NCBI GenBank assembly: GCA_015680685.1
Contig: MNCI01020785.1
Span: forward strand, 13,932 to 60,168
DNA: 46,237 nucleotides
Source of the DNA: Gnetum montanum
Lineage: Eukaryota; Streptophyta; Gnetopsida; Gnetales; Gnetaceae
Direction: 5' to 3'
Shown here: piece after piece, positions 19,799-29,818 of the stretch
Numbering within the stretch: position 1 is the stretch's first letter
Layout: each line of letters begins with the position of its first letter
Program-made: the position numbers and the translations under genes
Notes under the pieces: model-generated
What the model was told of the DNA's origin: nothing
Database searches by the model: none
What the model saw: the letters and a program-made list of their open reading frames with translations, nothing else

Positions 19799-20686
19799 TG
19801 ATGAGTGGCTCAGTACCCCTATGCCCAACCATACTAATCACGAGCGTTCACACGTAACTTGGTTGAATTCCATAGACTGTGAGCACTTAACATACACCAG
19901 ACCCGAACCAATGAAATCTTGGGTTAGAATAGTCATTTTCTTCCTAATCTCACTTGTGATGTTCTATTTGCGATGGTTAAGTGAAATTAAGGCTAATGAT
20001 TTTTATAACTTTTTACTTTATCTTTTGGCGTCTAATTATCTTGGAAAGTAAGGCTAGATTATTAATTAATCTAAGACTATCTTAATCTAAATCTTAACTA
20101 CTCCTAGCATAAGTATCCGATCCCATCTTCTGGGCGTGTTCTGAGCATTCCCTAAACACTACTAGGTTACCAGACGTTAAGCATCATTGGGTTACCAAGT
20201 GTTGGTTTTACGTTGGAGATGGTCGTACTTATGATCTTTACAAACTTGTAAGAGAGAGAAAGCGATTAAAATAACAATAATAGAAACTTAAGTAACTATC
20301 AAAGCATAAACATATTAAACTAATGAATGTAATAAATGACTAAGTCCAAATGCTACAAGGAATGCTTAAAGAGTTCATCTTTATTTCCGTTCACGCCAAT
20401 GGGCTCAAATACATCAACGCTTGAATAAAGAACTGATCACTTTTCTTACACCTGCTACGGGCACTTGGAAAGTATTCTATCTCCTACAGGAAAAAAGTGT
20501 AAGAGCTTCCCTACAATTAACTAAAAGGTACCTAAATGAGGCGAAAGGGCCTCTTATTTATAGGCCGAAATAGGCTCAGCATAAACGGGGCCACGTTGAT
20601 GCATGGAAGGCTACGTCAATGGGGCCGTGTTGACGTGGCTTTGTATATGTGGCCTAGTCAATGCATCAACTAATGACACTTCATCA
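19799..20686 (-). repeat. 3' LTR of element A
   Basis: 888 bp. On the minus strand it starts TGATGAAGTG after CATGGGGGTA and ends CCACTCATCA, with the TATA box at 20555-20562. Between LTR start and TATA box it has several TGACG/ACGTCA-type words in place of the GATATCGC cluster of B and C. It is inserted into the old Tat 5' LTR, and the flanking five bases are ATAGT (19794-19798). Confidence 0.8.
20555..20562 (-). promoter_or_regulatory. TATA box of element A 3' LTR
   Basis: The minus strand reads TATAAATA followed by AGAGGCC, as in C and B. Confidence 0.55.
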
Positions 20687-20700
20687 TACCCCCATGACTG
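20687..20700 (-). promoter_or_regulatory. Polypurine tract of element A
   Basis: The minus strand reads CAGTCATGGGGGTA directly before the LTR start. It is almost identical to the tracts of B and C. Confidence 0.6.
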
Positions 20701-20869
20701 AGTAAAAACTCATCCTCGAGTTACTCTACAATTTGGAAGGTATAGACTTTTCTTTACAATGCACATGACTTCACACACACATGACACAGGCACATGACAC
20801 AACATCAATTTTTACCAAGTCCCCGAGTTATAGAGAAGGACAAGTTACAAAAAATGGCGGTGTTCAGAG

Positions 20870-22700
20870 ACAAAATTGAACACCTTGCTGGTCCTGGAGT
20901 CTCTGTCGTGTAGAATGATGCACAAAAGTGTTGGAGAAGATCACACCGTCCCTGGGGGTGATGGTTCCAACGAACCTTCTCCAACCTCTAGCCCATGCGT
21001 TGGTGGTGGCATGAATGACTGTTGCCCCACAGCAACTACAACTTCTAGAGGCAACCAGAAATCCTCCAAGAGAGCCCTCATCTTTTCTTCTTTACTTCTA
21101 GGATCATTTAATGTCTAGGAAACTTCTCCAATGTGTGTTGGAATTGGAACCCCCAAGGGCATGGCAGTGTTGGGAAGAGTTCTTTTAGGTTGACAAACTA
21201 GGCTGCGAACTTCTTTCATTCGATGTTGAACACTCGGATCAATGCTTGCAGCTACTAGTAGTCATTCATTCATTGGGCCAAGTTCTCTGCGACTTCATGT
21301 TCTCATTTAAAGCTTATGCAAAGAACCTTGAGTTTTGCATTTACCGTTTTTAGCTTCTGTTTTGTTGCTTTGTGCGCCTAGAACTCGCCTTCGTATAGAG
21401 AATAGGAGGCAGCCACTTGTTTTTCCAATTCTGACTGTGGCCTCCCGGCTATGAGCATAGCCAAGTTTGCATAACGTAGGTTGGCAAGCTCCATATATTC
21501 ATTCATCTCCTCAATCTGTAGCTCCTTAAGGCTGGTTTTAGCTTGATTATAGGCATTCAACCCATCAAAGATAGGTTGCCATACATCACCTCCTTCTTGG
21601 AGCTGTTGGAGCACTTGGTTCATTTTGGTCTTTGCGACCTGAATCTACTTTTCATTTAATTCCTTCTATAATCCCACTTGGTCCTTGTAATGATTTTTAA
21701 TGTTTTCAAATTTCAAGGCCTCATTCTTCTAAGTGGCAATTTCAAATGTAGATTTCTGTCACAATGCCCGAACCTCCTCTATTAACAAATTTCGGTTCTC
21801 AGTGGCCAACCTTCTTACATCAGCATTCACCCTGGCTAGTTCTTCCGACTGTTGGTGGATAAAATTTTTCATGTGTTCATTTTCTACACCAACATTGCGC
21901 AGGTGATAAACCTCTACGGTCAATCAGACATTCTCCCAGTAAACCTCCGCCAAGTCCTTGTCTATATGATATGCTCAAACATCTACCAAGGACTTATCGA
22001 AGATCACCAACTCTCACACATCCTCAATGATCTAAAGTTTGAGTTGAAGCTATTGAAAAGCTTCATCTCTAGTGATTTTGCAATTGAGGATGGCTAGATC
22101 GGCAAGTTGGACTCTTAATTGGGCTACTTCCATTGCCAAGTGTTGACAAGCGACTTGAGCAACTTCAAGTTGCCCTTCCAAAATGAGGCTCTTACCCCTT
22201 ACTAAGAGCAGCTTCGACTAGGTTGCAGTAATGTTGTCTGGAAGGTTGAAGACATTTGGAAGTGGTTGCCCCATTCCCACCAGTCGTTCCAACAACTCCT
22301 CGTGTTGGGCTACATCAATCTTGCTACATGAAGTTCCAGCAGATGCCTATACATCTTGTAGTCCATGAATGTCTGGTACAAGTGCTGTTGCTACGTTGAG
22401 AGTCGTAGCAATTGTATCAGCAACCACTTCAGCCACAGTCTCCTATCCTTAGTGCTGCATCACCAGGATTATTGCCCCTTGACCATCTTCCAAGTATACT
22501 GAAAAGGTAGCAGCATTCCTAGAAATTTCAAGAAATAATTGTTGTGTGGACACTGTTACCTCTTGGACACTAGGATCTATTCGTGCAAGCACTTGCATTC
22601 GGGCTACGGAGAACATCGGCCCTGCTCTTTCAAGCAAGCTAACTAATCAAGCCACTTGCTCTAGGTGGCTCATTGCAGGGCAATAGACCAAAGGGTCCTC
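20870..22700 (-). pseudogene. Decayed coiled-coil-like ORF upstream of A's 3' LTR
   Basis: Minus-strand reading frames with scattered stops cover about 1.8 kb in the same sense as A. Blocks include LERAGPMFSVARMQVLARI (from 22637), a long Glu/Lys/Leu-rich middle such as ELARVNADVRRLATENRNLL, and MNQVLQQLQEGGDVWQPIFD with MNEYMELANLRYANLAMLIA (21623-21378). The heptad-like Leu spacing suggests a coiled coil. It matches no gag or pol domain. It could be an extra ORF of A, a captured host gene, or part of an older element. B has no such region in the corresponding place, where only about 560 bp separates homologous sequence from the polypurine tract. Confidence 0.45.
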
Positions 22701-22767
22701 TCCTCCACCAGTCCTACCAGATTGCTCAACTCTTTTCTCTTGGCGTGCGGATAGCTCATCTTACGCT

Positions 22768-23013
22768 CGTTACGCAACACAGCATATCTCAGCGTAATGC
22801 ATCGCCAAGCTAATCATCGTTTATGCTTCACTACGCTCGACAGCATAAACAAGCGTAAAACAGCTTGAATCCATTGTTTTCATGCTTTGTTACACTCTTG
22901 CACGCAACGCAACGCGAATGAGCGTAATGTAGCCCAAAGTCAGCTGAGACATGCTCGACGCGCATCTATTATTTACACGCACAGTACGCAAATAAGCGTA
23001 TTGTGCGTAATCA
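22768..23013 (+). promoter_or_regulatory. TTACGCT/AGCGTAA hairpin modules in U3
   Basis: Four inverted repeats follow each other. CTTACGCTCG pairs with CAGCGTAATG around 22770-22800. TTTATGCT pairs with AGCATAAA around 22820-22850. TTACACTC pairs with GAGCGTAA around 22890-22930. The strongest, at about 22973-23010, pairs ACGCACAGTACGC with GCGTATTGTGCGT around an AAATAA-like loop. The 3' LTR keeps the arrangement with some sites changed by transitions. Confidence 0.55.
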
Positions 23014-23108
23014 TAAAGTTCAACACAAAGATGGTTAGGTCAACGGCATTTCAAAAGGTTTGAAACATGTGCCATCACGGCCAGACCTTGTCCACACGTC
23101 ATCAAACC

Positions 23109-23116
23109 TATAAATA
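23109..23116 (+). promoter_or_regulatory. TATA box of young Tat 5' LTR
   Basis: TATAAATA, conserved at 37140-37147 in the 3' LTR. An ACGTCA/ACGTCG word lies just upstream. Transcription of the genomic RNA is inferred to start about 30 bp downstream. Confidence 0.65.
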
Positions 23117-23900
23117 CTTCAGTTAGCAAAAACATACAGAGGACAGACAGACAAAAACAACACAAAGACAAAAAAAGAAAAGAGAGTAGCACTTTGGCAA
23201 TTTTTGACAGCATCACCTTCTAGCAGAGAAAGGGTACATTTCACTTGGGCATTGGCAGCAGGAGCGATCGATCCTTTGGTGAAGACACAACTTTCTCCAT
23301 TGGTGATCGCTGGCATTTTCGAGCAGAGACTACCCAAAGCAAAAGGAGCAGATCAGAGATCACGAGATCATCTTGCACGATTTGCAGGCTCTATTGATCA
23401 GAAATAGTTGATCGATAGACGTCAGTACTTGACCTTCCTTGCATCCCATCTCTGGCCTACAAGGTAGATCAAACTTCATTCTGTACTTCTGCTTGGACAG
23501 TTTTCTTGTTATTTTGTGTTTGCTTCACATCAAGTAATCGGGGTCTCCCCACTGTAACGTGGTATACAAAATATTTATTCTTCAAGTCAAAGCGTAGATC
23601 TTGAAACCACGCGTTTCTCTCGTGTCTGCCTCCTCTTATCGTGTTAGCGTTATCATCGTTATAATTCATCTACATTGCTTTTCTCTCATTTTTGTGACTC
23701 GTCAAATCAAATCGTTCCATGCAATATTCATAATCTTCATCGGTTTACGGATTTAGTAAGTCCCTGTTTGATCGACAAGACCATTCAGGGTGTCGCGAAT
23801 TCATTTTTCCAGCACAGCCCTCGCACGAATCCGTGGTCAAAACTGTGTACACGGAATTTTGTTTGGCATTTTCCAGCTACCGACATTTTCCGTCATTACA

Positions 23901-23925
23901 GTTTTCTGGTGCTAGAAGGAGGGCC
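23901..23925 (+). promoter_or_regulatory. Primer binding site of young Tat
   Basis: Directly after the LTR end TTACA, the sequence is GTTTTCTGGTGCTAGAAGGA followed by GGGCC. The old Tat has the same site with three or four changes. TGGTGCTAG would pair with a tRNA 3' end CUAGCACCA. The tRNA species is not assigned. Confidence 0.7.
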
Positions 23926-24159
23926 TAGGCTTCGATTTGTATTTTTTACGGGTAGCCCTGTTAGCGATCTATACCCGCGTTGCCAAAAATGTGAACGTAA
24001 TACCTCTAGGGAAGTTTACGAAAGTTCGTGTGGTGTAGATCGGTTACCTTAACGATTCCTTTGGAATCCTGCAGGGTAGAAAGCCTAAGCGCGATCTTCT
24101 TTGTCCATCCCTTTTTCTCTTAGATCCAGTCGTTTATTGTCAATTAATCTACCTGATCA

Positions 24160-26142
24160 ATGGATCCATCTTACGCAACCACAACTGCCATGGTCGTCAC
24201 TGACTTGGATGCCACATCTATGAACCCTATCGCTGTCACCAGGCTAGCTCCTGGTGCAGCGGGACCTCAGGGACCATCGCATCGGTCATTGAGGCTACAA
24301 GGAAAAGACCCAATATTTACTGTCGTGACACCCAAGGAAAACAACTTTATCTGCGTCAAGATCTAGGCGAAGCTTGTCCTTAGCTGAGCTGAAATCGAGG
24401 CGAAGCGAAATTTCAAGATGATCCATCGAGGGGGCCAGGATTTCACCCCAACAGCCTATGACATCATCCCTTTAACAGACCAGCAACATGAAATTATAAC
24501 ACAGTTGGTCATGGCTAAGAGCCAGGCTACACGGGCTATGACGGAACCCCAGAATGGGGAGGAAGAAGATGATGAGTTTGCAGCCCAATCTGAGCATTCG
24601 TATCACACCCTTAGTCCCAACACTTACATCAACCCATTATTCCCTCTTAACAGAGAGGCCGCCTCACTTAATCCGGCCATGACCGCACAGACGCATGTCC
24701 CCATCATTCCGCAAGGCACTGCGTAGCCCTCTGGGCTACAAGTGCAGGTACCCCATAATAACATGGGGGCGATCTCATCACCATGTGTACTCAGTATTCC
24801 GGTGGTGGTTCCAGCTGCCACTATGCCCCATTTCATTTCGCATATCCAACCCCAAACCATATCCACAACTCGCCCGATACAAACCTTATCTTTGCTGCCC
24901 CCTCCAACCTAACAGATCACCGCCATCGTGCAGCCACAGCTACCTGTCCAACAGCCTTCCGCGAGTCAGTGGACCTACCCCACGGCACAACACAACCAGT
25001 CTGCAGTGTACGGTGTGCAACCCTCGGTGGCACCCGCAACGCATATTCCGCAGGTGATCCCGCAGTATCCCTATCCTTATCCCGCGCAGCCGGCGGCGGC
25101 CAATCTCTCTTCCCAAACCGGTGGATGGTGGTCTTCACAAGCACCCCTGCCTGCAGGGATCCCTGCCCCACCATCTACTGGCCAAACCATCCCATCATTT
25201 CCACCGCCTGGCCCTACTTTCCTAGGTCAGCCCCCTGCTCTTCCTACATAGACACCTCCAGCAACAGGTCTAGACCAAGCCTTTTTACATATTCAAACCC
25301 TCACTGAGGAGGTTAGGCATCTTAAGGCCGCTGGCTCAGACATTGTACAGATCATGGACTTTTACCAAGATGATCCCATTAGTCCAGCGGTCCCCATGTT
25401 GTCGTTGCCACCTGGGATGTCCTTACCCCATTTTACCAAGTATAATGGGGAGGGGGATCCTAATGCTCATTTGGTCACCTTCAGATCTGAGTCCTTGTTG
25501 TTACAACAATGGCCACACATGATTATCTGTGTCTTTGCTATGTCCTTGACAGGGAAAGCTCTAGATTGGTATCGAGCCCTCCCACGCTCTTCCATTTCAA
25601 CATTGGAAGAGCTCCTGACACAATTCGTGACTCGCTTTAAATACAACTTAAAGCTGGAAGTCACGTTAGATCAACTCATGGGAGTGAAACAAGATCCTCT
25701 CGAACCAGTCCAGAAGTTTATACAGCGCTGGAATGCTACTTTGAATGAAATCCATGAGCCAATCGCGGACTCACATTTGCTAGCCATCTTCAAAGGAGCA
25801 GTCAATGAATTTATCAAGTCAAAGCTGTATTATCTTTCCCCCAACTCCTTACATCAGGCCTTGGCTCAAATTAGAAGCATTCAAGATGCTGCGGAGGCTA
25901 GCAAAGACCTGGCGTATGTCGCCTACAAAAACGCCCACAACAAAGGCAAGGACAAAGGCAAAGCAACAATAACGACAGTGGTTGCGCTGGCTGAAGGCGC
26001 AAAGAACAAGAACAAGAAGGGACCTACGGTGCCTCCTGAGACCACGGCTAGCGCGGGTAGCACTAGCCAAGACACAGCTGTCCCTGAAGGGCCCCCCAGC
26101 CAAAACCAAACTTTGAACGTAAAGATCGCTCAAAGTATATAG
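24160..26142 (+). pseudogene. gag: Young Tat gag (broken by stops)
   Basis: Frame 1 runs from ATG at 24160 with in-frame stops at 24364, 24385, 24724, 24910 and 25249, then is open to 26142. The N-terminal part has SLRLQGKDP and AYDIIPL blocks shared with the old Tat. The middle (24928-25251) is a Pro/Gln-rich linker. The capsid core (25420-25900) reads LPHFTKYNGEGDPNAHLVTF, ALDWYRALP, LLTQFVTRFKYNLK, QRWNATLNEI and SKLYYLSPNSLHQALAQI, a Retrotrans_gag-type domain. A Lys-rich tail follows. Near 26098 the reading shifts to frame 3. Gag would build the particle in the cytoplasm. ATG 24160 is chosen because it is the first ATG in this frame after the leader. Confidence 0.8.
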
Positions 26143-26768
26143 CCCTGCCTGTAAAACACTCAGAACTATTGAAAAAATTGCTAGGGGTAAGATATATGCA
26201 ACCCAAAAGGGTATCCGAAGAAGCTTTGAAGCGTCACAGACGTCATTGTGAACTGCTAAAGAACCCTTCTATAGCCCTACCTAACGAACCACTAGTTCCG
26301 AGATCTTTTAGGCTAGACCGTTTCTGTGACTACCACCAGCTATGTGGTCACAACACAGATTACTGCTGGGCGTTGAAGGACAATATTCAATGCATGATCG
26401 ACAATGGTCATTTAAAATTAGACGGCAGTAATCCAACGCGTCCGGAAAACCAAGTGTTGCATGTGTATAAGGATCCGCTGAACGCAAACGACGCACCTTA
26501 CACGATCAACGTAGTGAGTACGGATGGTGAGAGGAAAGTACTACCCAAACAATCATTTGTTTTGCGTGTACCTACCAACTCACCAAGGGGGGCAAACCTT
26601 TCATCGGCAGCCAATGGTGTCTCGAGGCCGCCTTTCATTATACGGGCACCTTCGCAGAATACCACTCAGCCACACAGTAATAGACAAGCCGCGGCTTTGT
26701 CCTCGCCCATGCCCAGGGCACCCTTCATCATTAAGGTGCCAAAACCATCGGCTGCTCCTCTCACGTAG
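26099..26768 (+). pseudogene. gag: Young Tat gag C-terminus with knuckle-like motif
   Basis: Frame 3 continues gag after a one-base shift (PNFERKDRSKYIALP follows the frame 1 text). It reads SEEALKRHRRHCELLKNPSI and RFCDYHQLCGHNTDYCWALK, the latter with Cys and His spaced like a zinc knuckle substitute, typical of Tat nucleocapsid regions. A Pro/Ser-rich tail with repeated PFIIRAP, PFIIKVP words follows, then a stop at 26766. The old Tat has the same motif. Confidence 0.75.
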
Positions 26769-27950
26769 GGGCAGACCTCTAACCAAAATCGTCAACCATC
26801 ACCTGACAAACGAAAGGGAGAGGACACATCTGTTAACGCAATGAAAGGTCATTTTACGCTCAGCTTCCCTAAGCCTAGGCCCCTGGCCTCTGTGCCTTTG
26901 CCTGTACCTCAGAAATAGAATAAAGGTGCGGAAACGCAACCATCTCCTCTTGGCAAGAAAAAGAACAACCCCCCGATTGACACCGTTCCACCTCGGGAGA
27001 TTCGTCTCTTGGGCCGAATGGAAGAGGACAAGGGAGATAAACAACCCAGCTGAGAGAAGGACCTCCTCGATGCGTTTACGTAGGTCAAACAGGCTCTCAA
27101 ACAAAAAAATACAACACTGAGCCTCTATGACCTGCTTATGACGTCCCGGGAATACCGTGAGGCTATGGTCCACATGCTTACATCCATATCTATGAATGAA
27201 AGCTTGCCAGCAGAGGAGGAAGCAATACATGTTGTCATGTTTCCTTCCGAAGCTGAGCAATCTAGGCCTACCTCACTGACCTTTCATGACGAGTCTATCA
27301 AAGATGATCCTGAGAAAGGTCAGGTGACAACTGAACCCATATTCATCACCATTTGGGTCTATCAGTACCGAATCCGGAGGGTACACGTGGACGATGGCAC
27401 AGCTACAAACGTCATTTCTTATTCCATCATGGATAGGTTGGGTCTGGTCGACCAAATCACCCCCATGACGATAGCTTGCGTAAAATCGTTCAATGGGGCA
27501 AGGGTTCAGGTCAAAGGGATGGTCTGTATCGAATTTGTGGCAGGAGATCAATTCCCAATAAAGGCCACATTCCTATTCGTCGAGGAGATGCCTGGATTCA
27601 ACTTGATCTTAGGGAGGTCGTGGTTAGCCCAGCTGAGGGCGGTTTCATCACCGATACACCAAGAGATACACCTACCCTACGCTGGAGGGGAGGTTGTAAT
27701 ACGCGGTGATGAAATCACCCCCAGGACTGTCAACAACATTGAAGAAGAATGGGGTTCGGAGATAGAAACATCGGATGATCAAACCTATCCTCAAATCCCT
27801 CAACAAATCGACACTAATGATGACAGTCTAGCCTGGGCCAACCTGCCATTTCAGGATGGCGGCATAGAGGAGTCAGATCGTAAATCCCCCCGCCCTTACA
27901 TAACACTCAACGTGAAGGCCATTAAGAGACAACTGAGGATTGATGGTTGA
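26769..27950 (+). pseudogene. Young Tat aspartic protease
   Basis: Still frame 3. A basic linker with a few stops is followed by an open stretch 27138-27950. It reads LYDLLMTSREYREAM, then VHVDDGTATNVISYSIMDRL (active site DDG), VEEMPGFNLILGRSWLAQLR (flap-end ILGR block) and IHQEIHLPYAGGEVVIRGDE. Retropepsins normally have DSG or DTG, and the middle Asp is shared with the old Tat copy. The enzyme would cut the polyprotein. It ends at TGA 27948, 4.7 kb before the RT frame, instead of running on into RT. Confidence 0.8.
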
Positions 27951-28184
27951 AGAATGGCATTTATGCACATTATCACGTTTTTATCAGCTATCGCCGTTTG
28001 CATTCAGCAGTCTATTTTTCATTCAATACATATTTACGCTATAAAAGTTTTCGATTTTTACGCTTGCCATCTCTTTACGCTATTGCATTTCATTTACATA
28101 CGCTATTCATGTTGCTTAATCACTTTAGCCTAATTACACAGAATTGTATACTATTATCATTTACGCTTCCTATATTACGCAAAG
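27951..28184 (+). other. Start of the protease-RT spacer
   Basis: Noncoding AT-rich sequence with many ACGCT or TACGC words (TTTACGCTATAAA, TTTACGCTATTGC, TTTACGCTTCC). They are of the same type as the LTR hairpin arms. No ORF on either strand looks real. Confidence 0.4.
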
Positions 28185-28440
28185 GGCCCGCAATCACCTT
28201 AAACTAGTTATGGCCCACACCGGCCTTAAACTAGCCATAGCCCACAACGGCCTTAAACTAGCCAGGGCCCGCAATGGCCTTAAACTAATTTCCAGTTCAC
28301 GCAGACTCCTATGAAGGCCCGCAATGGCCTAAAACTAGTTTTGGATTATGCAAACGCCAACAGTGGCCCGCAATGGCCTAAAACTAGTCCCCAGTTTACG
28401 CATATGGCCCGCAATGGCCTTAAACTAGCTCTTCCATTCC
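28185..28440 (+). repeat. GGCC minisatellite after protease, young Tat
   Basis: Six or so units of GGCCCGCAATGGCCTTAAAC plus TAG, some adjoining and some separated by 20-40 bases. Each unit holds two GGCC half-sites. The old Tat has the same motif in the same place after its protease (13585-13680). Confidence 0.75.
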
Positions 28441-28619
28441 ATCGGCATAACTTAGGCAAAATCCTTAACAATTACACTTACGCTTTGCAGATAAAAACGC
28501 AAAAGACAAAAAAAGAATGAATAGCATTTAAAATTGCCACAAAAATCTCGTAGCTAGTCGCCCAGTCATTAGCATAACCATTGTTGATTCCAATCAATAA
28601 AACCATGCGTAAACCACAA

Positions 28620-28853
28620 TTACGCATCTCCCCTAATGCCACTGTCACTAGTATCTCTTAAGTTTGGCTCTAGCCCTAATGGATCGTCCTCTAGTGGACC
28701 TTCCCTTCTAGGAAGTATTCCTTCATGAGGAATTTCCTCTTCATGAGGTCCTTGCTCTGGTACCGGCTCCACAGGGGGACGCTCTTCATCACTACGCTCC
28801 TCTTCCTGTGCTTGCTCCTTAGCTTGCTCATCTTCTCTATCCCCTTCGGGCAC
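28620..28853 (-). CDS. Antisense gene exon 7, acidic C-terminus
   Basis: The acceptor TCTATATCTAG is followed by VPEGDREDEQAKEQAQEEE and a Glu/Pro-rich tail ending at TAA. It is low complexity and strongly acidic. The phase matches exon 6. Confidence 0.55.
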   Translation of the reverse strand: MPEGDREDEQAKEQAQEEERSDEERPPVEPVPEQGPHEEEIPHEGILPRREGPLEDDPLGLEPNLRDTSDSGIRGDA

Positions 28854-28933
28854 CTAGATATAGAAAACATATTAGCAAGACAAAACTTGACAACACAATA
28901 GGAAAATTTAGACTTAGCCATGATTAAACTTAC

Positions 28934-29741
28934 TCGCGATGGCCCTGCTTCCGCAGCAAAAGGAAGCTTTTCTAGGCCGGCCCACAGGCGCTTCATAATT
29001 TCCTCCTCAGTTAGGTCCGACCACACATCATCTCCCAAGGCAGCTCCAGCTTTCACCTTCCCTTTTTCCACGCTAGTCTAGCGAGGCGGGTCAGGGAAGA
29101 ATGTAGGGACTGTAGTCTGGCCCCCAGGGAGAGTCATCTCCCTTTCCAGGGACGCACTTACAGTCACCTGCTCTTGGAACTTCTTGAAGGCTTTGGATGC
29201 TCCAATGACGTCAAGGAAAACTTGCAAGGATTGAGCTTTGACAGTAGAATCGCGGTAAATTTTACGATAAGCGATGCTTTCTCGCTTATACAAATGTTTN
29301 NNNNNNNNNNNNNNNNNNNNNNNNNNNNNNNNNNNNNNNNNNNNNNNNNNNNNNNNNNNNNNNNNNNNNNNNNNNNNNNNNNNNNNNNNNNNNNNNNNNN
29401 NNNNNNNNNNNNNNNNNNNNNNNNNNNNNNNNNNNNNNNNNNNNNNNNNNNNNNNNNNNNNNNNNNNNNNNNNNNNNNNNNNNNNNNNNNNNNNNNNNNN
29501 NNNNNNNNNNNNNNNNNNNNNNNNNNNNNNNNNNNCAAAGACTCAATCTTCTGATCTGACCTCTGCAGCCTTTTCCAGAGGTTTTCGTTCATGCCTTTAC
29601 TTTCCCATAAGGAGCGAGTCGAGCGTAACGCACATTTACGCATTTCCTCATAAATGTGGCGTGGCACGACCGCCCCATCCGATGGAGGCTCCACTGTGTT
29701 CAAATCAATGGGCTCCGTTGGGTCCCATCGAAGGCAAGCTC
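28934..29741 (-). CDS. Antisense gene exon 6 (spans N gap)
   Basis: The acceptor TTTGCTGTTAG is followed by ACLRWDPTEPIDLNTVEPPS, HIYEEMRKCALRSTRSLWES and the start of a coiled coil (WKRLQRSDQKIESL). The N run 29300-29535 hides the middle. After it come YRKIYRDSTVKAQSLQVFLD, FKKFQEQVTVSASLEREMTL and EEEIMKRLWAGLEKLPFAAE. The donor is CGCGA|GTAAGT at 28933-28928. A stop near 29078 breaks the second half. Confidence 0.55.
29300..29535. other. Assembly gap (run of N)
   Basis: 236 unknown bases inside exon 6 of the antisense gene. Open frames drawn through it are artefacts. Confidence 0.99.
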
Positions 29742-29818
29742 CTAACAGCAAACATCATCATTGTATATGACACATTACCACTGTATAGTAAAATAAACCT
29801 TTTATAGCTACAGCATAC

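Larger units (their letters stand above)
22726..23900 (+). repeat. 5' LTR of young Tat
   Basis: Homology with the 3' LTR begins at TCAACTCTTTTCTC and ends at GTCATTACA. The U3 part has TTACGCT/AGCGTAA hairpins (22768-23013). The TATA box is at 23109-23116, followed by a purine-rich R region. A short open frame (23204-23407, repeated in the 3' LTR) shows no known motif. The true first base is uncertain, because the bases before TCAAC differ between copies. Confidence 0.85.

Noticed and set aside
23204-23407. Small ORF in the young Tat LTR, repeated at 37235-37498
   Set aside because: It is present in both LTRs only because the LTRs are copies. The 3' one extends past the 5' stop, and no motif is visible.
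24624-27260. Minus-strand ORFs opposite the young Tat gag and protease
   Set aside because: The region is GC-richer than its surroundings, so shadow frames are long. No splice structure or domain is seen, unlike in the 28.6-32.1 kb antisense gene.
29164-29807. Long open frames across 29.2-29.8 kb
   Set aside because: They are created by reading through the run of N at 29300-29535.
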